Positions 11,078-22,252 of a stretch of DNA of 64,000 nucleotides are shown piece by piece; position 1 is the first letter of the stretch, and each line of letters begins with the position of its first letter. The position numbers and the translations under genes are program-made. The notes beneath the pieces are model-generated. The model had not been told where the DNA came from, did no database searches, and saw only the letters and a list, made by a program, of their open reading frames with translations. The DNA comes from Albifimbria verrucaria (lineage: Eukaryota > Ascomycota > Sordariomycetes > Hypocreales > Stachybotryaceae): NCBI GenBank assembly GCA_020081605.1, contig JAHREC010000013.1, positions 5,580,001-5,644,000 on the forward strand, written 5' to 3'.

Positions 11078-13028
11078 TCAGGTGTAATCTCGAGGAGCGT
11101 CTGCTGATGTAGAGAAGCACTGTCCGGTGAGATCCGAGGGTGCTATGAATAGTAAAGCGTCGTCTTTTTCCGTCGGCGCTGCGTCGAATGAACTGACAGA
11201 GGTAAGATAATCTGTGCCAAGCTCTGAGGACGAAGTAAATGAAGAGTCATAAGTTGAGACTTTGTCCACAAAATCAAAGTCAAACATCTCATCTGGACTC
11301 AATTGGGACAGAAAATCGTCGAGGCAGGACATGACCGAATTCCCATCATAGGATATATCTTCCTTATGAGCCTCCGTTTCAAATGTTTCAAGAGGAGGTA
11401 CGATGTTATTGTACGTGCGAATCACTCTCCCCAGGCCATCTCGCACAGAGTCCATGACTCTTGGAAACACTTCGAAGATTACTGTGCTTGTTGCATCGGA
11501 GACCTCTGTTGATATAGCTTTGCGTATTATTTCTGCCATGTTTTCGCGGATAACGCTTGTAATTTGCTTCACCGTGGCATTGTCTTGACCTGCAAGGCTA
11601 ATGTTTGCTGAACAGGGACCATCATGATCTTTTGTGTTTCTTCTTAGTATGGGCCTACCCTTGTCAAACTGGTGCATACTTACATGGCGAAGGAATATCT
11701 GGAGACTCGCGGTCTTTCTCGAACAGGATGCAGTAGATATCCTTCCATCTATCTGCTGCATTCGCTCTTGATCTTCCTTCAACTTCTTTTCCTGGATTTT
11801 ATCGAAACCGTCTGCCAGGTTTCGAGTTTCCTTAACAATAGAGCAGGCTTCGGGCATGGTTAGATGATCCTGGAGAGCCTCCTCTGTTTTGAATCGCCTA
11901 CAACATCGAGGACATTTATCAGGAAGGCGATGGCGACGAATTATATGCTCCCTTGAAGGTGTAAGAGTCACTGCCAGACATGGAGACCAGAATAGGACTT
12001 ACTTAAGCCGGTGAATATCTTTGAAGGATGGAGAAGAACAGCTTCGGCTATGCTTGAACTTATCAGGACTGTGTTTATAGTATGGGCATGCAAGAATGAG
12101 CTGCTTGCTATCCTCTTTGGGGCTTCTTTTAGTGCGCTTGTTGTGCTTATCCTGTCTATCATCTCCGCCCTGGTCATTGTTTTCATGTCCATCTGAATCG
12201 TCTTCTCGTAGGTGTCGCTTAGATCCAGCGGTTGAACGTTTCGAACCCTGGGGCTTCTGGCTGTTTGAGGAGCTATGCGAAGAAGAAGAGCCGCCTGAGG
12301 AACCATGCCTTTTGGGGACTCTTCTTCGCATAGCTCCTCAAGCGTCTCTAGCTTTTCGTTAAGGCATACAACCAAAGAAGACATGAAGGTGTCAACAAGT
12401 TGCTGTCTTCGTATCTGTAGCTGCTTTTCGATGCAATGCTTCAGATATAATGACGACTTTGAGTTAGTATCAACTGAAGCTGCTTCGGCATCCGAATTTT
12501 GCGGATCTGTCAGCAGGCTAGCACTTTGAGCCGATTTCTTTTGGGGCAGTCAGAAACAGGATTTCCAACTTGGCTTCTGTCATGTAAGCCTTTGCACTAA
12601 TCCGCAGCTTCCGTCTGTGAAGATGTATACCTTGCTGAGGAACTCCCACTGTCCGCGCCAATCTCCTCCACAATCGTCTTATCCTTTGCTTTGCCTGAGC
12701 CGGACACGGTCGGCTCTCTCTGCATCCATAATTAGTGTGAATTGTCGCAGTGGGCAAGTGCCTGACGTGCCTTGATTGGACTCTTGGATTTATCGTTCTT
12801 TCTGACTTCAGAGTAAGGTATGTTTTGTGTTTGGAGGACCCTCACTTCTGGGGCGGCCCGAGGCATATCCGTATGACGATTACCCAGTCTAAAGACGGGA
12901 GGAACGCCGAAAGGCTTGCGCAACGCAGCAATGCACTTGGAGAGGGACCTGCTCTTGTAGGATAGGTTCAAAGAGAGCTTTTGCTGCTTATTAGAGAGTC
13001 GAATGGCCTTTTCTGTGGCCGATGGCAT
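11078..13028 (-). CDS. Fungal C2H2-type zinc-finger protein
   Basis: This belongs to a filamentous-fungal family with two adjacent Cys/His fingers. The first is LACPYYKHSPDKFKHSRSC followed by HRLK-EH; the second is CPRCCRRFKTEEALQDHL. A KIQEKKLK segment follows. Upstream lies a Ser/Lys-rich nuclear stretch (KRHGSSGGSSSSHSSSNSQK) and a helix ending KLETLEELCEEES. The acidic C-terminus (DDFLSQLSPDEMFDFDF) looks like an activation region. Introns are 11952-12002 (51 bp, splits the Lys of HRLK-EH), 12577-12630 (54 bp) and, tentatively, 12716-12766. Two shifts, at GGGG 12314-12317 and 12543-12546, heal by one base each. A GTAAGT near 11686 looks like a donor, but the frame is open through it. Target and role are unknown. 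The family is common and expanded in filamentous fungi. Confidence 0.7.
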
Positions 13029-14339
13029 CCTCGAGAACTAGCCTGGCGGAAATCGACACATGCTTGATCAACAAGCTACGTTTGGGTCAGAGTATGTGGG
13101 AGCTGAATGAATTGATGAGTTAGGACAGAAGGAGATAATTATACTGTAAGAGAATTGATGTCTTTGGGAATTGGGGTTAAGAATAGGTATCCGTTGGCTT
13201 TTATACTCATAAAGGCAAATGCCGAGGCTCGTAGACGTAGAACATGATAGCATATGCGCATCACGCATAAGAGCCGTCGTGGGCCAGTGCATGATAGACG
13301 ATGCGTATCATCCATCAGAATCAATCAATTAGTAGCAGTCCCCTCACAAGACCATTCGGAAGGCTTGATGTGCGCAATCCGAGCATTCGCAATATGTCGA
13401 AGGGGCTTAGCAGCGTACTGCCACTTGCGGTTTTGCGCATTGCGCGAAATCTGAGGCCAGAGCTTGACACGTAGTCATGCATGCAGCACAAGGACAGGCA
13501 CAATTGGTGACCAGCCATAGTCAGACGCAGACCTATAGGAGCAGGTATCCGGGCATGATAAAAGCCGATGATCACTAGCTTGCGTGACGGAGAAAGAGCC
13601 CTTGTCCATGGTCTGGAGTAGAAACGGATCCACTGACGTCCTGTGATTCATAATGAGGCTGAATAGAGCGAATAATCGGTCAAATCCATGTGATTTATTC
13701 GTCCAGGCTTGTATCATCACTCATGCAAGATTGCTGTCCCCTATCCAGCTCTGGCCGCAATTCGTCGCCTGGTCTGCAGGTGATATATTAGTCCATGCTC
13801 ACAAATATTGAGTGCGGGGTAGTTGACGAGATTGGGTTGAGTAGTGAGGCAGCGAGAAGTGTTGATAGGAAAGGTAGGCTGGCCTCAAGATGGGAGTTGA
13901 TGGTGTTTCTGTCAGACATTCACGTGCCGGATGTACGGAGTACATGTACTTGTATTTGTATTTGTATCTGGTTGTATGCCGATTAAACACACGTTGACTA
14001 GCGCAGCTTTAACCCAGGTTCTGGTACCAATTGCTTCAGATGGGTCCAATATATAATTATTAGAGGCTGATTCTTTTATTATCCCACGCTGCTGGTATTT
14101 CAGCTTGGCCTCAATCTCATAGGTTGCTTATGATTGAATATAGGATGGAAGAAGAGAGTAGATGGGTGTAGGCGAGCTTATCAGTGTAAGTGGGTCGGCT
14201 TATCGACGTCAGCTTGCTTATCGATAAGCGCGTCGTGGAGCTTTGCGCAACTAGCAACTGGTCCGTTGCCTCTTCAACTGTGGTGACGCAAAATAACATT
14301 TCAACATCCTTGGACGCTTCGCAAACACACTCAGGACAA
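13029..14339. other. Divergent intergenic region between C2H2 gene and CWC27
   Basis: About 1.3 kb with promoters firing both ways. I see no convincing gene. A short imperfect (TTGTAT)n run lies at 13948-13975, and a CACGTG core at 13921-13926. Open frames here are short and overlap on both strands. Confidence 0.5.
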
Positions 14340-16013
14340 ATGTCCGCCATCTACAACCTCGAGCCGCAACCGACGGCATCCGCGATCCTCCATACGTCTC
14401 TCGGCGAGATCTCCATCGAGTTGTTCGCCAAGCAGACGCCTCTGACATGCCGGAATTTCCTTCAACTAGCGCTCGACGGCTACTACGACAACACAATCTT
14501 CCACCGCCTCGTCCCTAACTTCATTCTCCAGGGAGGCGATCCCACAGGCACGGGAAATGGCGGCGAATCGATATACGACGGAGGCGCTTTTGGCGGCGAC
14601 CTGGACCCGTGGCCAATGGATCAGCGACAGGGCAAGAATGCAGGCCCGACAGGCGTCAACTTCAAAGACGAGTTTCATTCGCGCCTCAAGTTTAACAGGC
14701 GTGGTCTCCTAGCCATGGCCAACGAAGGTCGTCCAGACACGAACAGGAGTCAGTTCTTTTTCACACTCGACAAGACGGAGGAACTCAATGGCAAGAATAC
14801 ACTGTTCGGCAGAGTCGCCGGCGACACGATCTACAACCTTGCAAAGATAGGCGAGCTTGACGTGGACCCAACTACGGAGCGTCCCCTGTACCCAGTCAAG
14901 CTTTTAAGGGTTGAAATTTTGGTCAATCCTTTTGAAGGAATGGAGAAGCGCACCAGGATCGCCGCCCAAACACCGTCCGTACCACAACAAGACAAACAGA
15001 AGAAGAAGAGAAAGAAGGGCGGCAAGCAGCTTCTCAGTTTTGGTGACGAGGAGGGGATGAACCAGAACCCATCATCAAGAAAGCCAAGTTCGATACGAGG
15101 ATAGTGATGGTAGACGATAACGAAGAGCAGGCGACTACGGACAAGCTTCCTAAACCAAAGGCAAAGAAGCGCGAACCACCGTCAGACGTTAAGCCAGAGA
15201 AGGTATTATCGCCGGAGGATGGTGCGGCTCAAGAACGCAAAGAGAGCACGACTTCGAAACATGTGGAACGGCCAAGTATGCAACCAAGGAAGAGGGAGCA
15301 GGCATCAGGGCCTGAATCAGATGCGGATGACCAAGCACAACCCCGAGAAAAGAGCGCATTGGAAAAGGCCAACGAAGAGATCGCAGCCCTCAAGGCATCG
15401 CTTCGGCGTACCGTACATTCAGAGCCCTCTGTTCCCGAAAAGCCCAAGTCAGCGTTAGAATCCATGATCCCGGAAACTTCAATGCGGGGCAGGAAACGGC
15501 GTCCAGGGGTAACAACACCAGTGCTAGCGAGGACCAAAAACACTCCGCATGCTCAAGGATTTCCAGTCAAGGCTGGAGATAGCTGTTCCGGAGATCGCTC
15601 CGGCGGAGGTAGCTCCGGCGAGCAAAGACAAGGGGTCCTCGACACAACATGCAGATAAACAGGGCGGTGGTAACATGGGTGGGGACGACGAGGCAGAGCT
15701 ATGTGACCTCCATTTCATAGCTAACTGTCAGAGCTGCACGGCATGGGGTAAGCAAGATAAGGAAGAATCGGACGACGAGGGCTGGATGTCGCATTCCTTA
15801 TCGTTCGCTGCCGAGAAAATTGGCAAGGACCTCAGCAACAGGCGAAAGGCTGAAGAAGAGCTCGTGGTAATTGACCCGAGGGAAAAGGCGAGGAACATGA
15901 AAGAGGAGAAGCGGACTAAGCGTGAGCCTCGAGCATGGGATCAAAGACGGGACCAATTACGAAATGCGGAGCTTGCCCGAGCGGCATCTGTCGCTGGCCG
16001 AGGAGCGAAATAG
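14340..16013 (+). CDS. CWC27: Spliceosomal peptidyl-prolyl isomerase Cwc27
   Basis: A cyclophilin of the CWC27 class, associated with activated spliceosomes. Residues about 10-180 form the cyclophilin domain: HTSLGEISIELFAKQTPLTC, FHRLVPNFILQGGDPTGTG, GLLAMANEGRPDTNRSQFFF. The family's usual active-site Arg-x-x-x-x-x-Gln is represented by FHRLVPNFILQ. Glu occurs in MANEG where active enzymes have Asn. The long Lys/Glu-rich tail and the terminal DFQSRLE...RRDQLRNAELARAAS block are typical. The frame breaks at GGGG 15053-15056 (needs one G) and at AAAAA 15536-15540 (one A too many). I chose ATG 14340 because MSAIYNLEPQPTASAILHTS matches the family; an in-frame upstream ATG at 14190 lies in leader sequence. 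No introns are seen. Confidence 0.9.
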
Positions 16014-17219
16014 TATGGTTGGTTGGTTGGTTGCGCGCTCAAGCAGGGGTTTGAATAGAAGGCTTGCGAGTCAGACCTGAGTTGAGCTGTGCTCTAGTGA
16101 ATCACCGGATCTAACCCTCCTGACTACTGTATGAGTTATCTTGTGCCAGAATGAGGGCATTCCCAGGAGCTTGGGTTCGGGGTAGGTCTGCGCATCACAA
16201 TGGGCTGTTGGAGGGCGCCAAGGACCCAAAAGACCCATTCTGATCGTAAGAGCAACTGTCGGCAACTGCTTTAAAGCCAATGTATGACGGCATGTATTCT
16301 TAAACACCGTAGAAGAATTCATTGTAGAAGCATTTGTGGACCTCGACCGTTTTGACAGGTGTGGACCATCCGGTCTAGACCCGGTGGGAGCATCGTGTCG
16401 ACATGGAAGGTTGGTCGAGGCTGCCTTTGTTTCCTCAGCTCCTTATCTCCACGTGACCTGGCCACCCGATACAGCGCTATTGGCCTGTGGGTGGAGATGA
16501 CATCGCTTTGCAAAGTGCATGGCCTATTTTCAAGTCCCGCGCGAAAAGCTCCGGTGGACCAGCATATGCGCCGTGGGTCGACAGATCGGGATTCATGCAG
16601 TTCATCGCACGAAGCCGCAACTGTTCACAAACCAGCCTACCTGACCCTCACAAACTGCATCAGCAGAGAAAACTGACTCGAGGTAAATAGACCCTTCCGC
16701 ACCCTCTCCACCAGCTCTTTCAGGCCGGATTCCCAACCCAAGCTTGCATCACGACAACCGCCGAAACACGAGCGCGGTTGTTCGAGGATCAAGCATCTAG
16801 TTCTCAATCTCCAGCCCTGGTTCTGACATAATCTTTGCAACAGTGGATTGCCTCGACTATTAAAAAAATTCCCAGGACCGACACTACCGGAAACCTCTAT
16901 CCATCGCGCCATCACGACCCTGCCACCGCTGCAGCGACTCACTGCTGCTGCTCCTCGTAGAACCCTTGCCGGTTCCCTTCGCCAACCACTCACTCATTCT
17001 TGCGGTAAGGAGCAGCGCGGCCCAAGCCTAGCCTTGTGCTGTCTCTCCTGCCTTGCCACGCAGCTCGCTGCCTAAACCATACCCACGATCCTACTCGGTA
17101 CAGGTCTGGGTTGCGGAAAAGCTGCGAATCAGAAGACGCGACTCCTATATTCATCTGCGCAATTGCGCGCCTCAGCATCTGACCCATCACTCGCAACGGC
17201 CGGTTCGTTCTACTCTCAT
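16014..17219. other. HSF1 upstream and leader region
   Basis: About 1.2 kb between CWC27 and HSF1. The last 400 bp are CT-rich and contain short upstream ATGs, for example at 16848, as expected for a long 5' leader. I looked for arrays of nGAAn/nTTCn spaced as a heat-shock element and found none I would defend. Confidence 0.45.
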
Positions 17220-19489
17220 ATGTCTGCACCAAGCTCCCGGAAGCGAGCGGCTCCTGGTGCTTCTCCAATCGTCCCCATTCAACAACCAATGCAACAAACA
17301 TATTCCCAGTCAACGTTGGGGGTGATCAAATCATGAGGTGGAACGGGAACCCTGATGCCGCGGGCTTCGTTGATGGCCCGGCTCCCGGCAGCAACTCGTT
17401 TGGCCTCATGCAGGCCCCGCCATCATACCCCCAAGGCGTCGTGACACCATCCAACTCTCTCGCTCGTCGACAGCCAAACCGTGCGCTCGTACAGACCAAC
17501 CCTCGATCTACATTCGACTCCGCCGTTGAGCCCTGGACCGGGTTTGCGGACGACGGCTCACTTCTTCCGCAAGGTGCAGGGGAGAACCTCACTGAGCAGG
17601 ACAATGTGGAGCTGTTGGAGGAGATGGCGCAGAAAGCAAAACGCGAAGCACAAGGCAAACGGAAACAAATCCCACCATTTGTGCAAAAGCTTAGCAGGTG
17701 AGTGGCTCCCTATCAAGTAATGTGTTCAATTCTAACATGTATAGTTTTCTTGAGGAACGGAAAAACGAAGACCTCATCAGATGGTCCGAGAAGGGTGATT
17801 CGTTTATTGTTCTAGATGAGGACGAGTTTGCCAAGACTTTGATCCCAGAACTTTTCAAGCATAACAACTATGCATCATTCGTAAGGCAACTGAACATGTA
17901 CGGCTTCCACAAGCGCGTGGGGCTGTCCGATAACTCGATGCGTGCAAGTGAGCGCAAGAACAAGAGCCCCAGCGAGTATTCAAACCCTTTCTTCCGACGC
18001 GGTCACCCCAATTTGCTCTGGCTCATCAACAAGCCTAAGAGCGGTAGTAAGTCGAAGAAAGGAGGCAAGAATGCTGAAGGTGAGGCAGACAGTGAGGAAG
18101 AGGTCGGCCATGACGAAACTACAGGTCACGGGTTGAGCAGCTCCAACATACCTACAGGACGGTCACTGCCGGCCCCAGAAAGCCAGCCTTTGCAGAAAAA
18201 GGAGATGACCGTCATTCGTGAAGAGCTGAATAGCCTGCGAGAGCAGCAAAAGCTCATCCTCAACGCCATCAATCGCTTACAGCGCAATAACAACGATCTA
18301 TACAACCAAGCTTTGATGTTTCAAAACCAACACGATCGTCACCAGAACTCTATCAATGCTATCCTCAACTTCCTAGCCAATGTGTTCCGGAAAACATTGG
18401 AGGAACAAGGAAGCTCGCAGAATGTTGGCGACATTATTTCGAGCATGATCACCAACCAGGGACAGCAACAACCTCCACAGGGCAGCGTCGTGGATCTTGG
18501 AGATTTCATCCAAGCACAGCTTGACCCAGACTCAGCCGTGGGCAACATGCACAAGAGAAATCGTGGCTTGTTACCACCCATCCCTGAGCAGGGTGGAAGG
18601 ACCTCTCCAGCAGGGCTTCGTCGTCTTTCAGTAGCAATTCCTACCACGGCATGAGCAACCAGAACCCGGAGATGGGCCATGTAACTGAGCTGCTCGATAC
18701 CCCCTGGCGAGACGCCCCCGACTCTGCGTCAGGAGCTTGAGAAGAATCCACAGGAGCGCATGATGAAAATCATCAATGATCACAATGCAACCAACTCATC
18801 CGGCCTAGACTTGCCGGAGGCTGCTGAACTTGTGGCTAACGCTCCGAATGCCCTCAGCAACGATCAACGGAACAAGCTAGTCAACTTCATGACATCGCAA
18901 ACCTCGTCTGCAGGCACCACGCCGTCTATCCCTACAACATCCGCCCCCAGGTCAACATGGCCGCTATGTCTCCTAGAGCGAGTATGTCGCCTCCTGTTAT
19001 GGATAACCAGTCGGCGCCATCTCTTTCTCCAATTATGCGGTCACCACAGATGCCGCCTCCTTCGCTACATCAAATCAATGCCAATCAACTCGATCTGAAT
19101 CAATTGCAACGTCTGCAAAACGAGCAGGATGCCAAGATCAGTGAGCTAGGAGAGCTATTAGGTCCTCTGAGTCCAAACGGACGTATACCAGGACTTGAGG
19201 AAACTGGCGACACATATTTCGACGCGCCCAACGTGGACCTGGAGCAGTATTTCAACAGTGACGCTTTCCTCAACGATGGAACGTTCCCTGGTGATGGCAC
19301 TGATTTCAATTTCACATTGACCCTGACGGTAACAATGGGCTGGGTAACGACGGACATGCGAATAAGAACGGAAGCAAAATGAACACGCCCAGCCCTGCGA
19401 CAACGGAAGAAATTCATCGATACGACTTGGGTTATCACGGTGGCCATGGCGGCCAAGAGCGTGTTGGAAAGAGGCGACGCGTTGATTAG
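17220..19489 (+). CDS. HSF1: Heat shock transcription factor Hsf1
   Basis: The essential trimeric heat-shock regulator. Start ATG 17220 gives MSAPSSRKRAAPGASPIVPI. The DNA-binding domain spans the 47-bp intron 17698-17744 (GTGAGT...TATAG): IPPFVQKLS joins SFLEERKNEDLIRWSE, then the recognition helix NNYASFVRQLNMYGFHK and NPFFRRGHPNLLWLINK. A coiled-coil HR-A/B follows (MTVIREELNSLREQQKLILN...), then a Gln/Pro-rich region and an acidic tail ending near RVGKRRRVD at the TAG of 19487-19489. The frame breaks at GGGGG 17319-17323, GGG 18613-18615, CCCCC 18700-18704, CCCCC 18944-18948 and near 19312; each needs one base. Without correction the reading would end at 18654 and lose the regulatory C-terminus. 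Alternative Skn7 or Sfl1 identity is disfavoured: there is no receiver domain, and the leader resembles Hsf1. Confidence 0.92.
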
Positions 19490-20286
19490 ACATAGCGGAG
19501 GATAGGGATGCAGGATCCTTTGCAATTCGTTGAACGACTCTTCTTTCTCCAATTTTGAACTGATGTTCTCTTTTCTTTCTTCGTTTTCTTTCTTCTTCTG
19601 GGAATTCTTTATACACGCTGAAAAGCGGGTAGCATGCGCAGTAGATCTGGCAAAAGGGGACAAAGAGGGTGTGGTTCACACGGTGTTTATATGATACGGA
19701 GGCCTGCCCCATGAAGCAGGGCTTGGACGATTATACGACAAAACAGGGCAGACATACAATCTAGCCATTACTATACTTTTTACTTCTATGGGCAAGGACA
19801 TTGTAGATAGGGGAAGTGGGAGAAACGGAGGGCATTCTGCCAAGCAGCAATATACACTAAGCTGCACAGCATTCATTACAATGGTTTTCGGAGTTCTCAT
19901 GTCGTGTGTTCTGTGAATAAACAGTTAACGTCGTCGACAAATGAGGATTGTCCATTACAGCGTTGTGCCTTGTTTGGTGAACAGAGGCAAAATACGCCCC
20001 TGAACAATTTTGTGCTTGGCTTTGTGGATTGTTGTGTCCAGACAGCATTATGGGCTGTTCCAAAACTCCTATCGTGTTGGCCAAGGTGATACTCACACGC
20101 ATCAGACGGTAGTAAAATTATATAAAAAGCTGGCACGTCGTGTCGGCCAGTTCAAATTCGATGAAATCATTTCATATTTCATACTAAAAATCAACAGTCT
20201 GCCCAACCATACCCCAACTTCTCCCAGACAGCAGGCTTCAGCCCATCAGCACCCTCGCCCCTAGCACCCTCATCCTGAGCACCAAG
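19490..20286. other. Intergenic, HSF1 3' end and next promoter
   Basis: About 800 bp. The first part (19540-19610) is a pyrimidine-rich TTCTTTC stretch consistent with the HSF1 3' UTR. No open frame is convincing on either strand. Confidence 0.45.
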
Positions 20287-21342
20287 ATGCTACGCCTCAA
20301 TCTACCGCCCGCTCCAGGCCAACAAGGCCGTCGGAAGTGCAATGTCGCCTTCGCCGACACAGCGCATTGGCGTCAAGTGGTAGGTTTGCCCAAGCTCTGG
20401 GGCAGTGATGTGAATGCCCCGGCGCAAGAAGTTCCGTTTTCTAAATCTGACCTCCTTGACAGAATCCGGCGCGATACTGAAAATGTTGACAAGTTATCAG
20501 CCTCGCATAGCGTCGACAGCTCAACTGAAAGTTCGTCCGAGGATTCATCATCCGATGCCAGCGGCGAGTGGGAGTGGGATCGGGATCAGTCCATAGCCAA
20601 AGCAATCGAGTGCTTTGGACCCCCAAAGTCAAGGCGCGAAGACCAAGAACTGGACCTAAAAGATTTACGTAGACATTTCGCTGTCCAGTGGCCCGTGGAT
20701 AGGGAACTTGGCCAGCGCAGAATAAGTAGGTGCATTGATCCAAATACCGACACACCTCCAAAAGAAGGCACTGAGCATTGCCATGATAGGCTTGAAAAGA
20801 CTCAACATCACCGCAGCACGGCGCTAGATATTCTCGAAGGTAAGCAAGAACACACTCCGTCTTATGACTACCACTGGAGCCTGGAAGCGAGGTTCAGGTT
20901 TTATGCTCGCGAAGAGGACGCGTATAAACGCGCACTCAGAGGACTGGACCTGAAACAAGGAGATCATATTACGGATGAAGCGTACCAGTCGATATACCAG
21001 GACATGCGCACCTTCTTCGTCCGAGAACAAGGCACCTTAGCAATGAGGCAGGCCGAGGTCGACAAGAGAACAAAGAAGGCCCGCGCACAAGACAGGGCCG
21101 CGGCCACTAGGCATAACGCACTGCGCGGGTGGGCATGCCTAGAAGAAGCCATCCTCAGATCGTTGCGAGACTATCGAAGGCACTTGATCCTGGTCACAGA
21201 AAAAGAGGTCGAAGCGTGGCTGCTGCTAATCGAGAAAAACTCGCCCAGCGTCATTGAGTCAGCCGTGTTGCTTAACGATTTCACTCCGCAGCAGATGCTG
21301 CACATATATCAAGTGATTGAGGACAGGGGTTTCGTGACTTGA
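20287..21342 (+). CDS. Unrecognised 351-residue protein, intact
   Basis: I do not recognise this family. The frame is open from ATG 20287 to TGA 21342 without a shift, unlike most neighbours. The N-terminus (MLRLNLPPAPGQQGRRKCNV) is followed by a Ser/Glu/Asp-rich low-complexity patch at about residues 75-97. The second half is strongly helical and charged: FRFYAREEDAYKRALRGLD, a Lys/Arg/Ala-rich likely coiled coil (RQAEVDKRTKKARAQDRAAA), and RSLRDYRRHLILVTEKEVEAW. No signal peptide or membrane helix is visible. GTAGGT at 20380 could be a donor, but nothing demands it. The gene converges with the cyclophilin on the other strand. It is probably a lineage-specific nuclear or cytoplasmic protein. 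Confidence 0.65.
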   Translation: MLRLNLPPAPGQQGRRKCNVAFADTAHWRQVVGLPKLWGSDVNAPAQEVPFSKSDLLDRIRRDTENVDKLSASHSVDSSTESSSEDSSSDASGEWEWDRDQSIAKAIECFGPPKSRREDQELDLKDLRRHFAVQWPVDRELGQRRISRCIDPNTDTPPKEGTEHCHDRLEKTQHHRSTALDILEGKQEHTPSYDYHWSLEARFRFYAREEDAYKRALRGLDLKQGDHITDEAYQSIYQDMRTFFVREQGTLAMRQAEVDKRTKKARAQDRAAATRHNALRGWACLEEAILRSLRDYRRHLILVTEKEVEAWLLLIEKNSPSVIESAVLLNDFTPQQMLHIYQVIEDRGFVT

Positions 21343-21673
21343 TCTGGGTGGCCGATAGGCATTGCTGGCCGAGGGACATCCAAGATGATCCCCTAATGCA
21401 GGTTCTCGTGTACCCTGAAATGGATTACGACCGCATGGTAATCAGGTAGGGGTTGATTTAGGCCAATATTTAAGTATCCGTGTTAATCCTTTTGCTTGTG
21501 CAGCATATAATAGAGCGGTAAAAGCTTGTAGATCGAGTTGATGGCCCGTGTGAATTGCGCACTGTTAATCCGATGAAACAGGTAAACCGACATTGGATGT
21601 GAGGGTTGTTCTGAGCAGGTGAGCAGACGTCACGTTGTCGACGGTGATGCGGTACGGAGTTCAAGAGTTGCTC

Positions 21674-22252
21674 TTAACCAGCGAGAGGATTGGCGTGAAT
21701 AGTAATGTTCTGAATGCGAAATGGCTCCGTGGGCCGGCTCTTCTTGTCAACCTTGACAGCCTCCATCTTAGCCAGGGTCGCCAGGCTGTCGTCGCCGATG
21801 ACCTTGCCGAACACGGTATTCAGCCCATCGAGATGGGGTGCTTTGTCAAAGGTGATGAAGAACTGCGAGCCGTTGGTGCCGGGTCCCTTGTTTGCCATGG
21901 ACACGATGCCGCGATCACCGTGGCGCAAAGCGGGTCGGATCTCGTCCTCGAAGGTGCCACCCCAGATAGAGCGGCCGCCCTTGGGGTTGTCCGGGGTTGG
22001 ATTCGCAGGCGCGCCTGTCTGGATCATGAATTTGGGGATGAGCCGGTGGAAAGGTGAGTCGTTGTAGTAGCCGGAAGCGCAGAGGGCCAGGAAGTTCTAT
22101 GGTGGAATTGTTGGTCAACATTTTTTCCTACTACAAGAAACAAGAAAGCCTGGGGCTTTGTAGGAAGTGCATACCTCGGCAGTTTTAGGCACACTCTCAC
22201 AAAAGACCTCGATCTTGACGTCTCCCAGGGTCGTGTGCAGAGTGACTGACAT
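21674..22252 (-). CDS. Cyclophilin, PPIL3/Cyp10 type
   Basis: A single-domain peptidyl-prolyl cis-trans isomerase of about 166 residues, of the short spliceosome-linked PPIL3 class (Neurospora cyp-10). Exon 1 (22252-22175) codes MSVTLHTTLGDVKIEVFCES...TAE. A 78-bp intron (22097-22174, GTATGC...CCATAG) is followed by NFLALCASGYYNDSPFHRLI. Catalytic-pocket motifs are FHRLIPKFMIQTGAP, MANKGPGTNGSQFFITF and LDGLNTVFGKVIGDD. The frame is intact. It lies convergent to the unknown gene at 20287 and divergent from the arrestin-like gene about 2 kb away. Confidence 0.92.

Noticed and set aside
16280..17219. Heat-shock elements upstream of HSF1
   Set aside because: GAA and TTC triplets near 16309-16320 do not have the required two-base spacing in a three-unit array.
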